From: Streptomyces kanamyceticus
GTDB taxonomy: Bacteria; Actinomycetota; Actinomycetes; Streptomycetales; Streptomycetaceae
Length of the DNA: 64,000 nucleotides
Assembly (NCBI RefSeq): GCF_008704495.1
Contig: NZ_CP023699.1
Coordinates: forward strand, 7,874,001 to 7,938,000
Direction of reading: 5' to 3'
The notes beneath the pieces are model-generated. The model searched no databases and was not told where the DNA came from. It saw only the letters and a list, made by a program, of their open reading frames with translations. The translations under genes and the position numbers were made by a program. This document shows positions 19,966-29,220 of this stretch, one piece after another. Position 1 is the stretch's first letter, and every line of letters begins with the position of its first letter.

Positions 19966-21054
19966 ATGTTGGAGACATCGGCACGACTGCTCCGCCTGCT
20001 CTCCCTGCTGCAGGCCCACCGCGAATGGTCCGGCGCGGACCTCGCCGACCGGCTCGGCGTCACCTCGCGCACGGTCCGCCGCGACGTGGACCGGCTGCGT
20101 GAGCTCGGCTATCCCGTCAACGCGAGCCCCGGCACCGGCGGCGGCTACCAGCTCGGCGCGGGCGCGGAACTGCCGCCGCTGCTCCTGGACGACGAGGAGG
20201 CGGTCGCGGTCGCCGTCGGCCTGCGCACGGCAGCGGGCCAGGGCATCGAGGGCATCGGCGAGACCTCGGTCCGGGCGCTCGCCAAGCTGGAACAGGTCCT
20301 GCCGGACCGGCTGCGCCGCCGGGTGGGCGCCCTGAACGCGTTCACCGTGCCGATGCTGCGCGCCCCGCAGGCACAGGGCGTGGACCCCGCGGTCCTCACC
20401 GAACTGGCCCATCTCTGCCGGGACTCGGAGCGGCTGCGCTTCGACTACCGCGACCACCAGTCCAGTTCGAGCCGCCGTACCGTCGAACCGCACCGCCTGG
20501 TGTGCACCGAGCGCCGCTGGTACCTCGTCGCCTGGGACCTCGACCGGGCCGACTGGCGGACCTTCCGCGCGGACCGGATCACCCCGAGACCGCCGCACGG
20601 CCCGCGCTTCGCACCCCGCGAACCACCGGCCGACGACCTGGCCGCGTACGTCTCCCGGGGCGTCTCCACGCGCGCGTACGCCGCACAGGCGGTGGTCAGG
20701 CTTCTGGTGCCGCTGGCGGAGGCGGCCCAGCGGATCACGCCGTCGGACGGCACCCTGGAGGCCGAGACCGAGCACACCTGTCTGCTGCGCACGGGCGCGG
20801 CCAACCTCGACGTGATGGTCTTCCACGTCCTGTTCATGGGCATGGAGTTCGAGGTCGTCGAACCCGCCGAGCTCACCGGGCGGATCACGGCGGCCAGGGA
20901 CCTGCTCAGCCGGGCCCTGGACCGGGGTGCTCCGTCTGGGGATCGGGCCGCGGTTCCTCGGGGTCCTGCCGCACGTCCCGCGCCGCGAACGCCGCGTACT
21001 CGGGATGGTGCAGATCGAACGCCGGGGACTCCGAGCGGATCCGGGGCAGCGTGA
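19966..21054 (+). CDS. WYL-domain transcriptional regulator (YafY/DeoR-like HTH)
   Basis: 362 residues. An N-terminal winged helix (about 5-60) contains [26 protein letters not shown]. The WYL domain (about 140-225) has [23 protein letters not shown], which includes the W-Y-L triad and the following Arg. A C-terminal WCX-like extension ends near residue 320. WYL proteins act as ligand-responsive repressors or activators. The last 50 residues are low-complexity Ala/Pro/Arg and are encoded opposite the 3' end of ctaD: the frames overlap by 149 bp. Tandem repeats just upstream suggest autoregulation. Confidence 0.88.
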   Translation: MLETSARLLRLLSLLQAHREWSGADLADRLGVTSRTVRRDVDRLRELGYPVNASPGTGGGYQLGAGAELPPLLLDDEEAVAVAVGLRTAAGQGIEGIGETSVRALAKLEQVLPDRLRRRVGALNAFTVPMLRAPQAQGVDPAVLTELAHLCRDSERLRFDYRDHQSSSSRRTVEPHRLVCTERRWYLVAWDLDRADWRTFRADRITPRPPHGPRFAPREPPADDLAAYVSRGVSTRAYAAQAVVRLLVPLAEAAQRITPSDGTLEAETEHTCLLRTGAANLDVMVFHVLFMGMEFEVVEPAELTGRITAARDLLSRALDRGAPSGDRAAVPRGPAARPAPRTPRTRDGADRTPGTPSGSGAA

Positions 21055-22672
21055 CGAAGTTGTGCCGGGGCGGCGGGCAGGAGGTCGCCCACTCCAGGGA
21101 GCGGCCGAAGCCCCAGGGGTCGTCGACGTCGACCTTCTCACCGTACTTGGCCGTCTTCCAGATGTTGTAGAGGAACGGCAGCGTGGACAGGCCGAGCAGG
21201 AACGCCCCGATGGAGGAGATGGTGTTGAGCACCGTGAAGCCGTCCGTGGCCAGATAGTCCGCGTACCGCCGCGGCATGCCCTCGGCGCCCAGCCAGTGCT
21301 GGACCAGGAACGTGGTGTGGAAGCCCACGAAGAGCGCCCAGAAGTGGATCTTCCCGAGCCGCTCGTCGAGCATCTTGCCGGTCAGCTTCGGCCACCAGAA
21401 GTAGAAGCCGCCGAAGGTCGCGAAGACGACGGTGCCGAACACCACGTAGTGGAAGTGCGCGACGACGAAGTACGTGTCGGTGACGTGGAAGTCGATGGGC
21501 GGCGAGGCGAGGAGCACGCCGGTGAGGCCGCCGAACAGGAAGCTCACCAGGAAGCCGATCGCCCACAGCATGGGTGTCTCGAAGGACAGCGAGCCCTTGA
21601 GCATCGTGCCGGTCCAGTTGAAGAACTTCACGCCTGTGGGGACCGCGATGAGGAAGGACATGAAGGAGAAGAAGGGCAACAGGACCGCGCCGGTGGCGAA
21701 CATGTGGTGCGCCCAGACGACGATGGACAGACCGGTGATGGCCGTCGTCGCGCCGACGAGCGGCAGATAGCCGAAGATCGGCTTCCTGCTGAAGACCGGG
21801 ATGATCTCCGTGATGATGCCGAAGAACGGCAGCGCGATGATGTAGACCTCGGGATGCCCGAAGAACCAGAACAGGTGCTGCCACAGCAGCGCCCCGCCGA
21901 ACTCCGCCTCGAAGACCACCGAGCCGAACCGCCGGTCCGCCTCAAGGACGAGCAGCGCGGCGGCGAGCACGGGGAACGCGATCAGCACCAGGATCGAGGT
22001 GAACAGGACGTTCCAGGTGAAGATGGGCATGCGGAACATCGTCATGCCGGGCGCCCGCATCCCGATGATGGTCGTCAGGAAGTTCACCGAGCCGAGGATC
22101 GTGCCGAAGCCGGAGAGCGCGAGCCCCATGATCCACAGGTCGGCGCCGATGCCGGGCGAGCGCTGCATGCTGTTGAGCGGGGCGTAGGCGAACCAGCCGA
22201 AGGCCGCGGGCCCGCCCGGCACGAGCAGCGAGCCGAGCACCATCAGGCCGCCGAAGAGGAACAGCCAGTACGAGAGCATGTTCAGGCGCGGGAAGGCGAC
22301 GTCGGGCGAGCCGATCTGCAGCGGCATGATCTCGTTGGCGAAGCCCGCGAACGTCGGCGTCGCGAAGAGCAGCAGCATGATCGTGCCGTGCATGGTGAAC
22401 GCCTGGTTGAACTGCTCGTTGGTCATCAGCTGCAGTCCGGGCCTGGCGAGTTCGGCCCGCATCATCAGGGCGAGGAGCCCGGCGATCAGGAAGAAGACGA
22501 ACGAGGTGATCAGGTAGAGGTGGCCGATCTTCTTGTGGTCCGTGGTGGTCAGCCAGTCCACGATCACCCGGCCGGGGCGCCGCTCCCGCACCGGCCCTCC
22601 GGTCGCCTGCGCCGTCTGGGTCCCCATCGCCCGCCCCTTCGCCATCGCGCCCTGGGCCTGCTCGAAGCTCAC
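20906..22672 (-). CDS. ctaD: Cytochrome c oxidase subunit I
   Basis: Catalytic subunit of an aa3-type terminal oxidase that reduces O2 to water with proton pumping. 588 residues, about 12 transmembrane helices. Ligand motifs: [12 protein letters not shown] (low-spin heme His), [15 protein letters not shown] (CuB His and the cross-linked Tyr), WAHHMFATG (CuB His pair) and [10 protein letters not shown] (heme a3 and a His). The N-terminal start is uncertain: GTG at 22672, or ATG at 22645 or 22627. No other oxidase subunit (ctaC, ctaE, ctaF) is adjacent, so this is probably a second, stand-alone copy that shares subunits encoded elsewhere. Confidence 0.95.
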   Translation of the reverse strand: MSFEQAQGAMAKGRAMGTQTAQATGGPVRERRPGRVIVDWLTTTDHKKIGHLYLITSFVFFLIAGLLALMMRAELARPGLQLMTNEQFNQAFTMHGTIMLLLFATPTFAGFANEIMPLQIGSPDVAFPRLNMLSYWLFLFGGLMVLGSLLVPGGPAAFGWFAYAPLNSMQRSPGIGADLWIMGLALSGFGTILGSVNFLTTIIGMRAPGMTMFRMPIFTWNVLFTSILVLIAFPVLAAALLVLEADRRFGSVVFEAEFGGALLWQHLFWFFGHPEVYIIALPFFGIITEIIPVFSRKPIFGYLPLVGATTAITGLSIVVWAHHMFATGAVLLPFFSFMSFLIAVPTGVKFFNWTGTMLKGSLSFETPMLWAIGFLVSFLFGGLTGVLLASPPIDFHVTDTYFVVAHFHYVVFGTVVFATFGGFYFWWPKLTGKMLDERLGKIHFWALFVGFHTTFLVQHWLGAEGMPRRYADYLATDGFTVLNTISSIGAFLLGLSTLPFLYNIWKTAKYGEKVDVDDPWGFGRSLEWATSCPPPRHNFVTLPRIRSESPAFDLHHPEYAAFAARDVRQDPEEPRPDPQTEHPGPGPG

Positions 22673-23130
22673 GCCATGATGCTCGCGTCACACCCACTGC
22701 GACAGAGGGCGTACCCGCCCGGGTGCGAGCCGCTGATCGGCTGCCGCCCGGGCGGCAGGATGGTTTCTGTGCAGGAACCGTGAATTCCCTATGCGCCGTC
22801 ACATCCCGGCAAGAGGCCGGGATTAAGAAATGCGGAGGGTTCGCAAAGACGGCTCCGCGGTATTTCCCGCGCGGTATTCCGGCGATCTTCGGGCTGCCTT
22901 CCGAGGGTCTTTCGGTCGACCGGAGAGTGACCGGAAGAGGCCCCCGAATTACGTCGCGACAAGTACGGAACCGCCCGTACGTGTGACGGAGTTCAGCCGA
23001 AACGCACGTGGTGATCCTGTGACATAAGCGTGACCGGAGAGGTACCGGTGACGCATGGTGCGCGGTTCCCGGGCGCTCCCCGGCGGCCCCGGACTTCCCC
23101 GGTGCGACCCGGCCGCCTAACGTGGCGGAC
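22673..23130. other. 458-bp intergenic region between ctaD and I78 inhibitor gene
   Basis: No supportable gene. Visible structure: a perfect 18-bp palindrome at 22741-22758, a short hairpin at 22803-22823 (ATCCCGGC, AAGAG loop, GCCGGGAT), and less GC-rich stretches (for example 22775-22865) that probably contain the ctaD promoter. Two similar GTGAC-type segments occur near 23019-23050. Confidence 0.4.
22741..22758. promoter_or_regulatory. Perfect 18-bp palindrome upstream of ctaD
   Basis: CTGCCGCCCGGGCGGCAG is identical to its reverse complement. It lies 69 bp upstream of the ctaD GTG start. Length and symmetry suit a dimeric regulator's operator; it lacks a loop for a normal terminator. Confidence 0.4.
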
Positions 23131-23346
23131 ATGGCACCTATTCCGACTCCTCCCGCACAGCCCCAGGACAGCCCGGACGCGTATGTCGGCCTGGCGGCCG
23201 AAGGCGCCGAGCGGCAGGCGCGCGAGCGCGGCTGGTCCACCGTCAGGTCGCTGCCGCCGGGGGCGATGATCACGATGGAGTACCTCGCGGGGCGGCTCAA
23301 CTTCGAGGTCAAGGACGGCGTCGTGGCGCGCTGCTGGAAGGGCTGA
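23131..23346 (+). CDS. Small peptidase inhibitor I78-family protein
   Basis: 71 residues. The pattern fits the I78 (potato inhibitor I-like) family: DAYVGLAAEGAERQARERGW at the start, VRSLPPGAMITMEYLAGRLN in the middle with the conserved R-L-N, and VKDGVVARCWKG at the end. Small proteins of this family inhibit serine proteases, though most Streptomyces members are uncharacterised. There is no signal peptide, so it may act inside the cell. ATG at 23131 is chosen; a GTG nine bases upstream is possible. A strong hairpin follows the stop. Confidence 0.75.
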   Translation: MAPIPTPPAQPQDSPDAYVGLAAEGAERQARERGWSTVRSLPPGAMITMEYLAGRLNFEVKDGVVARCWKG

Positions 23347-23360
23347 GCGACGCCCACGAC

Positions 23361-23394
23361 GAAGGCCCCGGTTCCTCTCGGAACCGGGGCCTTC
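23361..23394. terminator. 14-bp perfect hairpin, shared terminator
   Basis: GAAGGCCCCGGTTC and its exact complement (23361-23374, 23381-23394) with a CTCTCG loop. It lies 15 bp after the I78 stop and 48 bp before the end of the convergent PAP2 gene, so it probably serves both. Confidence 0.85.
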
Positions 23395-23441
23395 GCGGTG
23401 CGGGGGATGGGCTGTGCGTACCGCCCCCGCTGTCCTTGGGG

Positions 23442-24458
23442 TCAGCCGCCCGCCACCGGGCGGGCCGCCGCGGTGCCGCGCGGCACGCGGTCGGCGCCCG
23501 GCGGACGTCGGCTGCCCGCCGGGGTGACCGGGGTCCGCTCCGAGCGCGCCGTGTGCGGGCCAGGGGCGAGGTAGGCGGGGGCCCTGGCCGAGCGGGCCGC
23601 GCCGATGGTCTCGCGCAGCGGCGGCTCCTCGTCCAGGGCGGCGCGCTGCGGGATCATCGCGGTGACGCCGGCCGGGGCCTGGGCGGGCGCGATGCCGAAG
23701 CGGCGGGCCCGCCAGGCGTCGCGGAGGGTGAAGAGCAGGGCCTCGACGCGAGTGATCAGCGGCTCGAACCAGGGCAGCGCCAGGAGGATGAGCAGGCCCG
23801 CGGCCCAGCCGAGGAAGACGTCGCTGATCCAGTGCGTGCCGAGGTAGACGGTGGTGAGGCCGACGCTGAGGGAGACCACGGCGGAGAGCGCCGACAGATA
23901 GCGGCGGGTGCGCGGGGTCGAGGCGAGGTAGGCCAGGATTCCCCAGGTCACCACGGCATTGGCGGTGTGCCCTGAAGGAAATATATCGCCGCCGAGTCCC
24001 ATCTCGTTCGAGCCGATGGTGGTGGCGTAGTGCGGGCCGAGGCGGCCCATGCCGAGCTTGGCGGCGCCGACGGTGACGTTGAGCAGGAGCAGCGCGGCGC
24101 CGAACGTGAGCAGCGGGCGCAGCGTGTGCTGGCGCCAGGAGCGCCAGCCCAGCCAGGCCGCGACCATCACGGCGGTCGGGCCGCGCTGGCCGAGGACCAC
24201 CCAGTAGTCGAGGAAGGCGTGGATCTCGGGCCACTGCTGGTAGGGCCGGAAGAACATGACCTGCCAGTCGAACCGCACCAGCCACGAGGTGGTCAGCACG
24301 GCGACGACGATGGCCAGGTAGAAGGCCAGGGTCGCGCTGAAGAGCACGACCCTGTGCCGGCTCATCCTCGGCACATCGAGGTGGGTCGGTCGTTCCGGCT
24401 CACGGTCTAGCCGGGCGAAGACCCGGTCAAGACGGGTGAGGTTTCGTTCGGTACGCAC
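23442..24458 (-). CDS. PAP2-family membrane phosphatase
   Basis: 338 residues with about six transmembrane segments. Phosphatase motifs: KLGMGRLGP (motif 1-like), FPSGHTANAVVTW (motif 2, PSGH), and VGLTTVYLGTHWISDVFLGW (motif 3). In motif 3 the usual Ser-Arg before YLG is Thr-Thr, while the catalytic His and Asp are kept. Such enzymes dephosphorylate undecaprenyl pyrophosphate or phospholipid phosphates at the outer membrane face; substrate not known. The C-terminal 90 residues are a polar Arg/Pro-rich tail, unusual for the core family. GTG at 24458 is used; an internal ATG at 24365 is an alternative. Confidence 0.82.
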   Translation of the reverse strand: MRTERNLTRLDRVFARLDREPERPTHLDVPRMSRHRVVLFSATLAFYLAIVVAVLTTSWLVRFDWQVMFFRPYQQWPEIHAFLDYWVVLGQRGPTAVMVAAWLGWRSWRQHTLRPLLTFGAALLLLNVTVGAAKLGMGRLGPHYATTIGSNEMGLGGDIFPSGHTANAVVTWGILAYLASTPRTRRYLSALSAVVSLSVGLTTVYLGTHWISDVFLGWAAGLLILLALPWFEPLITRVEALLFTLRDAWRARRFGIAPAQAPAGVTAMIPQRAALDEEPPLRETIGAARSARAPAYLAPGPHTARSERTPVTPAGSRRPPGADRVPRGTAAARPVAGG

Positions 24459-24717
24459 CCAATCGACGTTACAGCGGGTGAGTGCGGCACTAGGCCGAAT
24501 CAGTGGCTTTGTGATGACGATGTGATGTGGGATTGATCTCAGGAGGAGGTTTATTCCCGGGGGTTTATTAATCCCCGGAGAGCCCCTTACCTAATTCGTT
24601 GATCATTTCCGGCGCAGTTTTATCGCCCTTATGAATTCGTTCACCGGGTCCTGGTGCGGAATTTCCCGTTCGATCATCGGGAGGCGGCGCCGGGCGGCGA
24701 AAACGATCATGACGTGA

Positions 24718-25866
24718 TCACGGTGGGCCCGAGCCGTGCAGCCAGAACGCCCCGTACACCGCGCTCGCAAGCGCCACACCCCCCAGGATCAGCGCCGACC
24801 TGGACGTACGCAGCCTGGCCAGCGCCACGGCGAGCGGCAGGAGCAGCGGGAAGGCGGGCAGCAGGAGCCGTGGCTTCGAGCCGAAGTAGCCGGCCGCGCA
24901 CAGCGCGAGCGCCACGACGATGCCGGTGTAGACGAGCAACGGCAGCGGCTGCTTCTGCCGGACGCCGACGACGTACAGCCAGATGACGAGCGCGACCCCG
25001 ACGATGAGCCCGAGGCCCGCGAGGGCGCCGGGCACCGAGGTGAACTTCTCCCCGACGAACCGCGCGAACGCGTAGCCGAAGTCGAAGCCGTTGCCCCAGC
25101 CCGCCTGCACGTCGAGATAGCCGAAGAGGCCGTCGCCGGTGCGGTGGCCGACCCAGAGCACGTAGCCCGCGGCGCCGAGCGGGGCCAGGAGCACGCCGAG
25201 GACCAGGCGAGGGGAGGCCCGCCGCTCCCGGTACACCTGGACGGCCGCCGCCACCCAGATCGCGGCGACCACCGCCGCGCCCACCGGGCGGGTCAGGCCC
25301 GCGCAGGACGCGAGCAGGCCCGCCGTCACCCAGCGGCCCCTGAGCACCGCGTACAGCGACCAGGCGGCGAGCGCCGTGAACAGGGACTCGCTGTACGCCA
25401 TCGACTGCACGATGCCGACGGGCAGCACCGCCCAGATCCCGGCCGCGCAGATCCCGGCCCGGCGGCCGTACACGTGGTCGGCGACCGCGAAGATCCCCGC
25501 CGCGGCGAACAGCGAGGCGACCCAGCTCACCACCAGACCCGCGTCCGCGTACGACAACGGGCTGATCGCCGAGACGAGCCGTTCCAGCCACGGCAGGAGC
25601 GGGAAGAACGCAAGGTTCGAGTGGACGCTGCCGTCCGGGAGCGTCACCTCCCAGCCGTAGCCGTGCTCGGCGACGCGGGTGTACCAGAGCGAGTCCCAGC
25701 GGGCGGTGAGCAGCGTGTGCGGGCTCTTGCCCGCGGCGGCGCCCCAGATCGCGAGCACCGCGAGGCCCAGCGCGCGCACCCCCGCGTACACGAGGAGCGC
25801 GGGCGCCGCGCGGCGCAGCGCGTGGCCCGCGCGGGGCGGCGTGAGGCGTTGATCAAGATCAGTCAC
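24718..25866 (-). CDS. GT-C integral membrane glycosyltransferase (PIG-V/mannosyltransferase-like)
   Basis: Predicted 382 residues with about ten transmembrane helices. The first extracytoplasmic loop contains ARWDSLWYTRVAEHGYG, the WD..WY..IA..GY pattern of PIG-V-type mannosyltransferases in which the Asp is thought catalytic. SNLAFFPLLPWLERLV and AYSESLFTALAAWSLY are further family blocks. It probably uses a polyprenyl-phosphate sugar donor to glycosylate a lipid or protein outside the membrane. The GTG at 25866 is chosen because upstream codons give an Arg-rich non-membrane stretch. It is divergent from the MFS gene. Confidence 0.78.
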   Translation of the reverse strand: MTDLDQRLTPPRAGHALRRAAPALLVYAGVRALGLAVLAIWGAAAGKSPHTLLTARWDSLWYTRVAEHGYGWEVTLPDGSVHSNLAFFPLLPWLERLVSAISPLSYADAGLVVSWVASLFAAAGIFAVADHVYGRRAGICAAGIWAVLPVGIVQSMAYSESLFTALAAWSLYAVLRGRWVTAGLLASCAGLTRPVGAAVVAAIWVAAAVQVYRERRASPRLVLGVLLAPLGAAGYVLWVGHRTGDGLFGYLDVQAGWGNGFDFGYAFARFVGEKFTSVPGALAGLGLIVGVALVIWLYVVGVRQKQPLPLLVYTGIVVALALCAAGYFGSKPRLLLPAFPLLLPLAVALARLRTSRSALILGGVALASAVYGAFWLHGSGPP

Positions 25867-25931
25867 GGGCTCGATTATCGGCCGAAGGGGGAACCGGACG
25901 CCCGCCCGGGGCGTGGTCGATGGGCGGGGGC

Positions 25932-25945
25932 GTGGCGTACGCCAC
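25932..25945. promoter_or_regulatory. 14-bp perfect palindrome between divergent GT-C and MFS genes
   Basis: GTGGCGTACGCCAC is its own reverse complement, located 66 bp from the glycosyltransferase start and 152 bp from the MFS start. It is operator-like (TetR- or MarR-sized). No regulator gene is adjacent. Confidence 0.4.
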
Positions 25946-26096
25946 ACGGCATCCGCACAACCATGAGAGGTCCGCCACGCGCCCCAGGCGTGGACTCGCG
26001 TACTCTGACGGCTCACTCGCCTTTGTCTGCGCCGCCGGAGCAGGGAGTTCACCTCCCGCAGGCCGCCGATGCGAGGGATCACTGGGAGGTAGGCAC

Positions 26097-27737
26097 ATGT
26101 CCGGGACGTCCACGGCCGCAGCACCGTTCGGCCGTCGGGGACCCGGGGCGGAGGGTGCCGGGGCGAACCGCTGGCTCGTGCTCGTCGTCCTCTGCGTCAG
26201 CCTGCTGCTCGTCGCCGTCGACGCCACCGTGCTGCACGTGGCCGTGCCCGCCGTCACCGAGGACCTGCGGCCCGGCGCGATCGAGCTGCTGTGGATCGTC
26301 GACATCTACCCGCTGGTCTGCGCCTCGCTCCTGATCCTCTTCGGCACGCTCGGCGACCGCGTCGGCCGCAGACGCGTCCTCCTCCTCGGCTACGCCCTCT
26401 TCGGCGTGGCCTCGGCGATCGCCGCGCTCGCCGACAACGCGCAGGTCCTGATCGCCGCCCGGGCGCTGCTCGGCGTCGGCGGCGCGATGATCATGCCGGC
26501 GACCCTGTCGATCCTGCGCCAGGTCTTCCCCGACCGGCGCGAGCGGGCCGTCGCCATCGGCATCTGGAGCGCGGTGGCCGCCGTGGGCGCGGCCGTCGGA
26601 CCGCTGCTCGGCGGGTTCCTGCTCGAGCACTTCTGGTGGGGCTCGGTCTTCCTCATAAACATCCCGCTGATGCTGATCAGCCTGCCCATCGGGCGCTGGC
26701 TCCTGCCCGAGTCCACCGGGAGCGGGAACGGGCCGTGGGACGTGGTCGGCGCGCTGATGGCCGCGGCGGGACTCTTCGGCGTCGTGCTCGGCGTGAAGCG
26801 GCTCGGCGGCGGCGAGTCGCCGCTCGGCGCCACCACCCTGGTCTCGCTCGCCGTTGGCATCGCGCTGCTCGTCGGCTTCGTGCGCAGGCAGCGGCGGCGC
26901 ACGCATCCGCTCGTCGACCTGTCGATGTTCGCGCGGCCCGCGTTCAGTACGTCGGTCGGCTGCATCGTGCTCGCCATGCTCGCCCTGGTGGGCCTCGAAC
27001 TGATCGCCGCGCAGTATCTGCAACTGGTGCTCGGCCTCTCCCCGCTGGAGACCGGGCTCAGGCTGCTGCCGCTCACCATCGCCGCGATGGCCGCCGGGCT
27101 CGCCGGATCGCAGCTGCTGCGCCGCTTCGGGCCGCGGGTGATGGTCTGCTCAGGCTTCGCGCTGACCGCGCTCGCCGTGGTGCTCCTCACCGGCATGGGC
27201 GACCACGCCAACGACGCGCTGCTGGTCACCGGCTTCGTGCTGCTCGGCCTCGGCCTGGAGACCACGCTGTTCGGTGCGTACGAGTCGATGCTGAGCGAGG
27301 CGCCGCCGTCCCAGGCGGGCGGCGCGGCGGCGATCGGCGAGACCTCCTACCAGCTGGGCGCGGGCATCGGCATCGCGCTGCTCGGCAGCGTGATGAACGC
27401 GGCGTACGCGCCGGGGCTCTCCTCGGTGCGGGGGGTTCCGGCGGCGGACAGTGCGGCGGCGAGTCACTCGCTCGGCGAGGCGTACGACGTCGCTGCGCGG
27501 CTCGGCGGCGGTCCGGGGGCGGCCCTGCGGGCCGCGGCGCGCGACTCCTTCGTGCACGGGCTGCATGTGACGCTGCTGGTCAGCGCCGGGTTGCTGTTGC
27601 TCGGCGCGCTTGCCGCTCTGCGGTTGCCGCGGGTCATGGAGTGTGGGGCGGTGCCTGCGGCGCGGGCTGAGAAGGGGGTTCCGGCTCCTCGGGATCCGGC
27701 GGCGGCCGTCGGTGCCACGTCGGCCGTGGACGCCTAG
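26097..27737 (+). CDS. MFS transporter, DHA2 family (14 TM drug-efflux type)
   Basis: 546 residues. The first helix is VLVVLCVSLLLVAVDATVLHVAVP, with the D-x-T-V-x-x-V-A-x-P motif (motif D1) of the 14-helix DHA2 group. GTLGDRVGRRRVLLLGY is motif A, and motif C is present in the fifth helix (AVGAAVGPLLGG). A central pair of extra helices (about 190-250) supports 14 segments. It likely exports a toxic compound by proton antiport. GGGAGGT precedes the ATG. A palindrome upstream hints at repressor control. The tail (residues about 515-546) is a cytoplasmic Ala/Pro-rich stretch. Confidence 0.88.
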   Translation: MSGTSTAAAPFGRRGPGAEGAGANRWLVLVVLCVSLLLVAVDATVLHVAVPAVTEDLRPGAIELLWIVDIYPLVCASLLILFGTLGDRVGRRRVLLLGYALFGVASAIAALADNAQVLIAARALLGVGGAMIMPATLSILRQVFPDRRERAVAIGIWSAVAAVGAAVGPLLGGFLLEHFWWGSVFLINIPLMLISLPIGRWLLPESTGSGNGPWDVVGALMAAAGLFGVVLGVKRLGGGESPLGATTLVSLAVGIALLVGFVRRQRRRTHPLVDLSMFARPAFSTSVGCIVLAMLALVGLELIAAQYLQLVLGLSPLETGLRLLPLTIAAMAAGLAGSQLLRRFGPRVMVCSGFALTALAVVLLTGMGDHANDALLVTGFVLLGLGLETTLFGAYESMLSEAPPSQAGGAAAIGETSYQLGAGIGIALLGSVMNAAYAPGLSSVRGVPAADSAAASHSLGEAYDVAARLGGGPGAALRAAARDSFVHGLHVTLLVSAGLLLLGALAALRLPRVMECGAVPAARAEKGVPAPRDPAAAVGATSAVDA

Positions 27738-27761
27738 CCTTCCGGGGGCCGTTTCTTCCCG

Positions 27762-27897
27762 TGCGGGTGGGTTGTGGCTTGTCGCGCAGTTCCCCGCGCC
27801 CCTTACGGGGCCCGGCAGCCCCGCGCCCCTTACGGGGCCCGGCAGCCCCGCGCCCCTTACGGGGCCCGGCAGCCCCGCGCCCCTTACGGGGCCGGGA
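27762..27897 (+). repeat. Post-stop hairpin element expanded into about 3.9 tandem 27-bp copies
   Basis: The element starts 24 bp after the MFS stop: TGCGGGTGGG, then TGTGGCTTGTCGCGCAGTTC, then CCCCGCGCCCCTTACGGGGC. The hairpin part is repeated with a 27-bp period at 27792-27818, 27819-27845, 27846-27872 and 27873-27897 (last copy partial). The first three copies are identical. Each contains CCCC-TTAC-GGGG. It is probably a terminator or RNA-stabilising structure; related single copies lie at 38049-38100 and 47784-47832. Confidence 0.85.
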
Positions 27898-27984
27898 CAC
27901 CCTGGACGTGCGCGACACTGCGTCGTAACGTCAGCGCGAGTCGTAGCTAACTACCGCTGCTAGTTTTTGTCGCCGGAGGTCCGC

Positions 27985-29181
27985 ATGTCCGCACGCGCCC
28001 GCACGCCGCTCCCGCCCTTCGACCCCGCCGATCCGCTCGGCATCGACGATCTGCTCGAACCGGAGGACCTCGCGATCCGCGACACGGTCCGTGGCTGGGC
28101 GGCCGACCGGGTGCTTCCGCACATCGCCGAGTGGTACGAGAAGGGCGAGCTGCCCGGCATCCGCGAGCTCGCCCGTGAGCTCGGCTCCATCGGGGCGCTC
28201 GGCATGTCCCTGGAGGGCTACGGCTGCGCGGGCGCGAGCGCCGTCCAGTACGGGCTGGCCTGCCTGGAGCTGGAGGCCGCCGACTCCGGCATCCGCTCCC
28301 TGGTCTCCGTGCAGGGCTCCCTCGCCATGTACGCGATCTGGCGGTTCGGCTCCGAGGAGCAGAAGCAGCGGTGGCTGCCCGGCATGGCCGCGGGCGAGAT
28401 CATCGGCTGCTTCGGCCTCACCGAGCCCGACCACGGCTCCGACCCGGCGTCCATGCGTACGCACGCGAAGAAGGACGGCACCGACTGGGTGCTCACCGGA
28501 CGCAAGATGTGGATCACCAACGGGTCGGTGGCGGGCGTCGCCGTGGTGTGGGCGCAGACCGACGAGGGCATCAGGGGATTCGTCGTACCGACCGACGCGG
28601 CGGGCTTCTCGGCCCCGGAGATCAAGCACAAGTGGTCGCTGCGCGCCAGCGTCACCAGCGAACTGGTGATGGACGAGGTGCGGCTGCCCGCGGACGCCGT
28701 GCTGCCCGACGTCGTCGGCCTCAAGGGCCCGCTCAGCTGTCTGTCCCACGCCCGCTACGGCATCGTCTGGGGAGCCATGGGCGCGGCCCGCTCCTCCCTC
28801 GACGCGGCCATCGAGTACGCCAAGACCCGCGAGCAGTTCGGCCGGCCGATCGGCGGCTTCCAGCTCACCCAGGCCAAGCTCGCCGACATGGCGGTCGAGC
28901 TGCACAAGGGCGTCCTGCTCGCCCACCACCTCGGGCGGCGGATGGACGCGGGCAGGCTCAGGCCCGAGCAGGTCAGCTTCGGCAAGCTGAACAACGTGCG
29001 AGAAGCGATCGAGATCTGCCGCACGTCAAGGACCATCCTGGGCGCCAACGGGATCTCGCTCGAGTACCCCGTCATGCGGCACGCGACGAACCTCGAGTCG
29101 GTCCTCACCTACGAGGGCACCGTCGAGATGCATCAGCTGGTACTGGGCAAGGCGCTCACCGGACTCGACGCCTTCCGGTAG
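27985..29181 (+). CDS. Acyl-CoA dehydrogenase, glutaryl-CoA dehydrogenase type
   Basis: FAD enzyme of about 398 residues. Helical N-terminal domain, beta domain with CFGLTEPDHGSDPASM (FAD and substrate binding) and WITNGSVAGVAVVWAQ, and the C-terminal helical domain with ARYGIVWGAMGAARS and KTREQFGRPIGGFQLTQAKL. The catalytic base is the Glu in TYEGTVEMHQLVLG. RASVTSELVMDEVRLP and the LSHARYGI block fit the glutaryl-CoA dehydrogenase branch, which decarboxylates glutaryl-CoA to crotonyl-CoA in lysine/tryptophan breakdown. Strict substrate is not provable here. GGAGG at 27975-27979 supports the ATG. Confidence 0.88.
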   Translation: MSARARTPLPPFDPADPLGIDDLLEPEDLAIRDTVRGWAADRVLPHIAEWYEKGELPGIRELARELGSIGALGMSLEGYGCAGASAVQYGLACLELEAADSGIRSLVSVQGSLAMYAIWRFGSEEQKQRWLPGMAAGEIIGCFGLTEPDHGSDPASMRTHAKKDGTDWVLTGRKMWITNGSVAGVAVVWAQTDEGIRGFVVPTDAAGFSAPEIKHKWSLRASVTSELVMDEVRLPADAVLPDVVGLKGPLSCLSHARYGIVWGAMGAARSSLDAAIEYAKTREQFGRPIGGFQLTQAKLADMAVELHKGVLLAHHLGRRMDAGRLRPEQVSFGKLNNVREAIEICRTSRTILGANGISLEYPVMRHATNLESVLTYEGTVEMHQLVLGKALTGLDAFR

Positions 29182-29220
29182 TCCGGCGCCGGTACGTGGT
29201 CGCGGTGAGCGGCCCTGCCC

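Noticed and set aside
27792..27897. CRISPR-like array
   Set aside because: The 27-bp units are directly adjacent with no spacers, and there are no cas genes.
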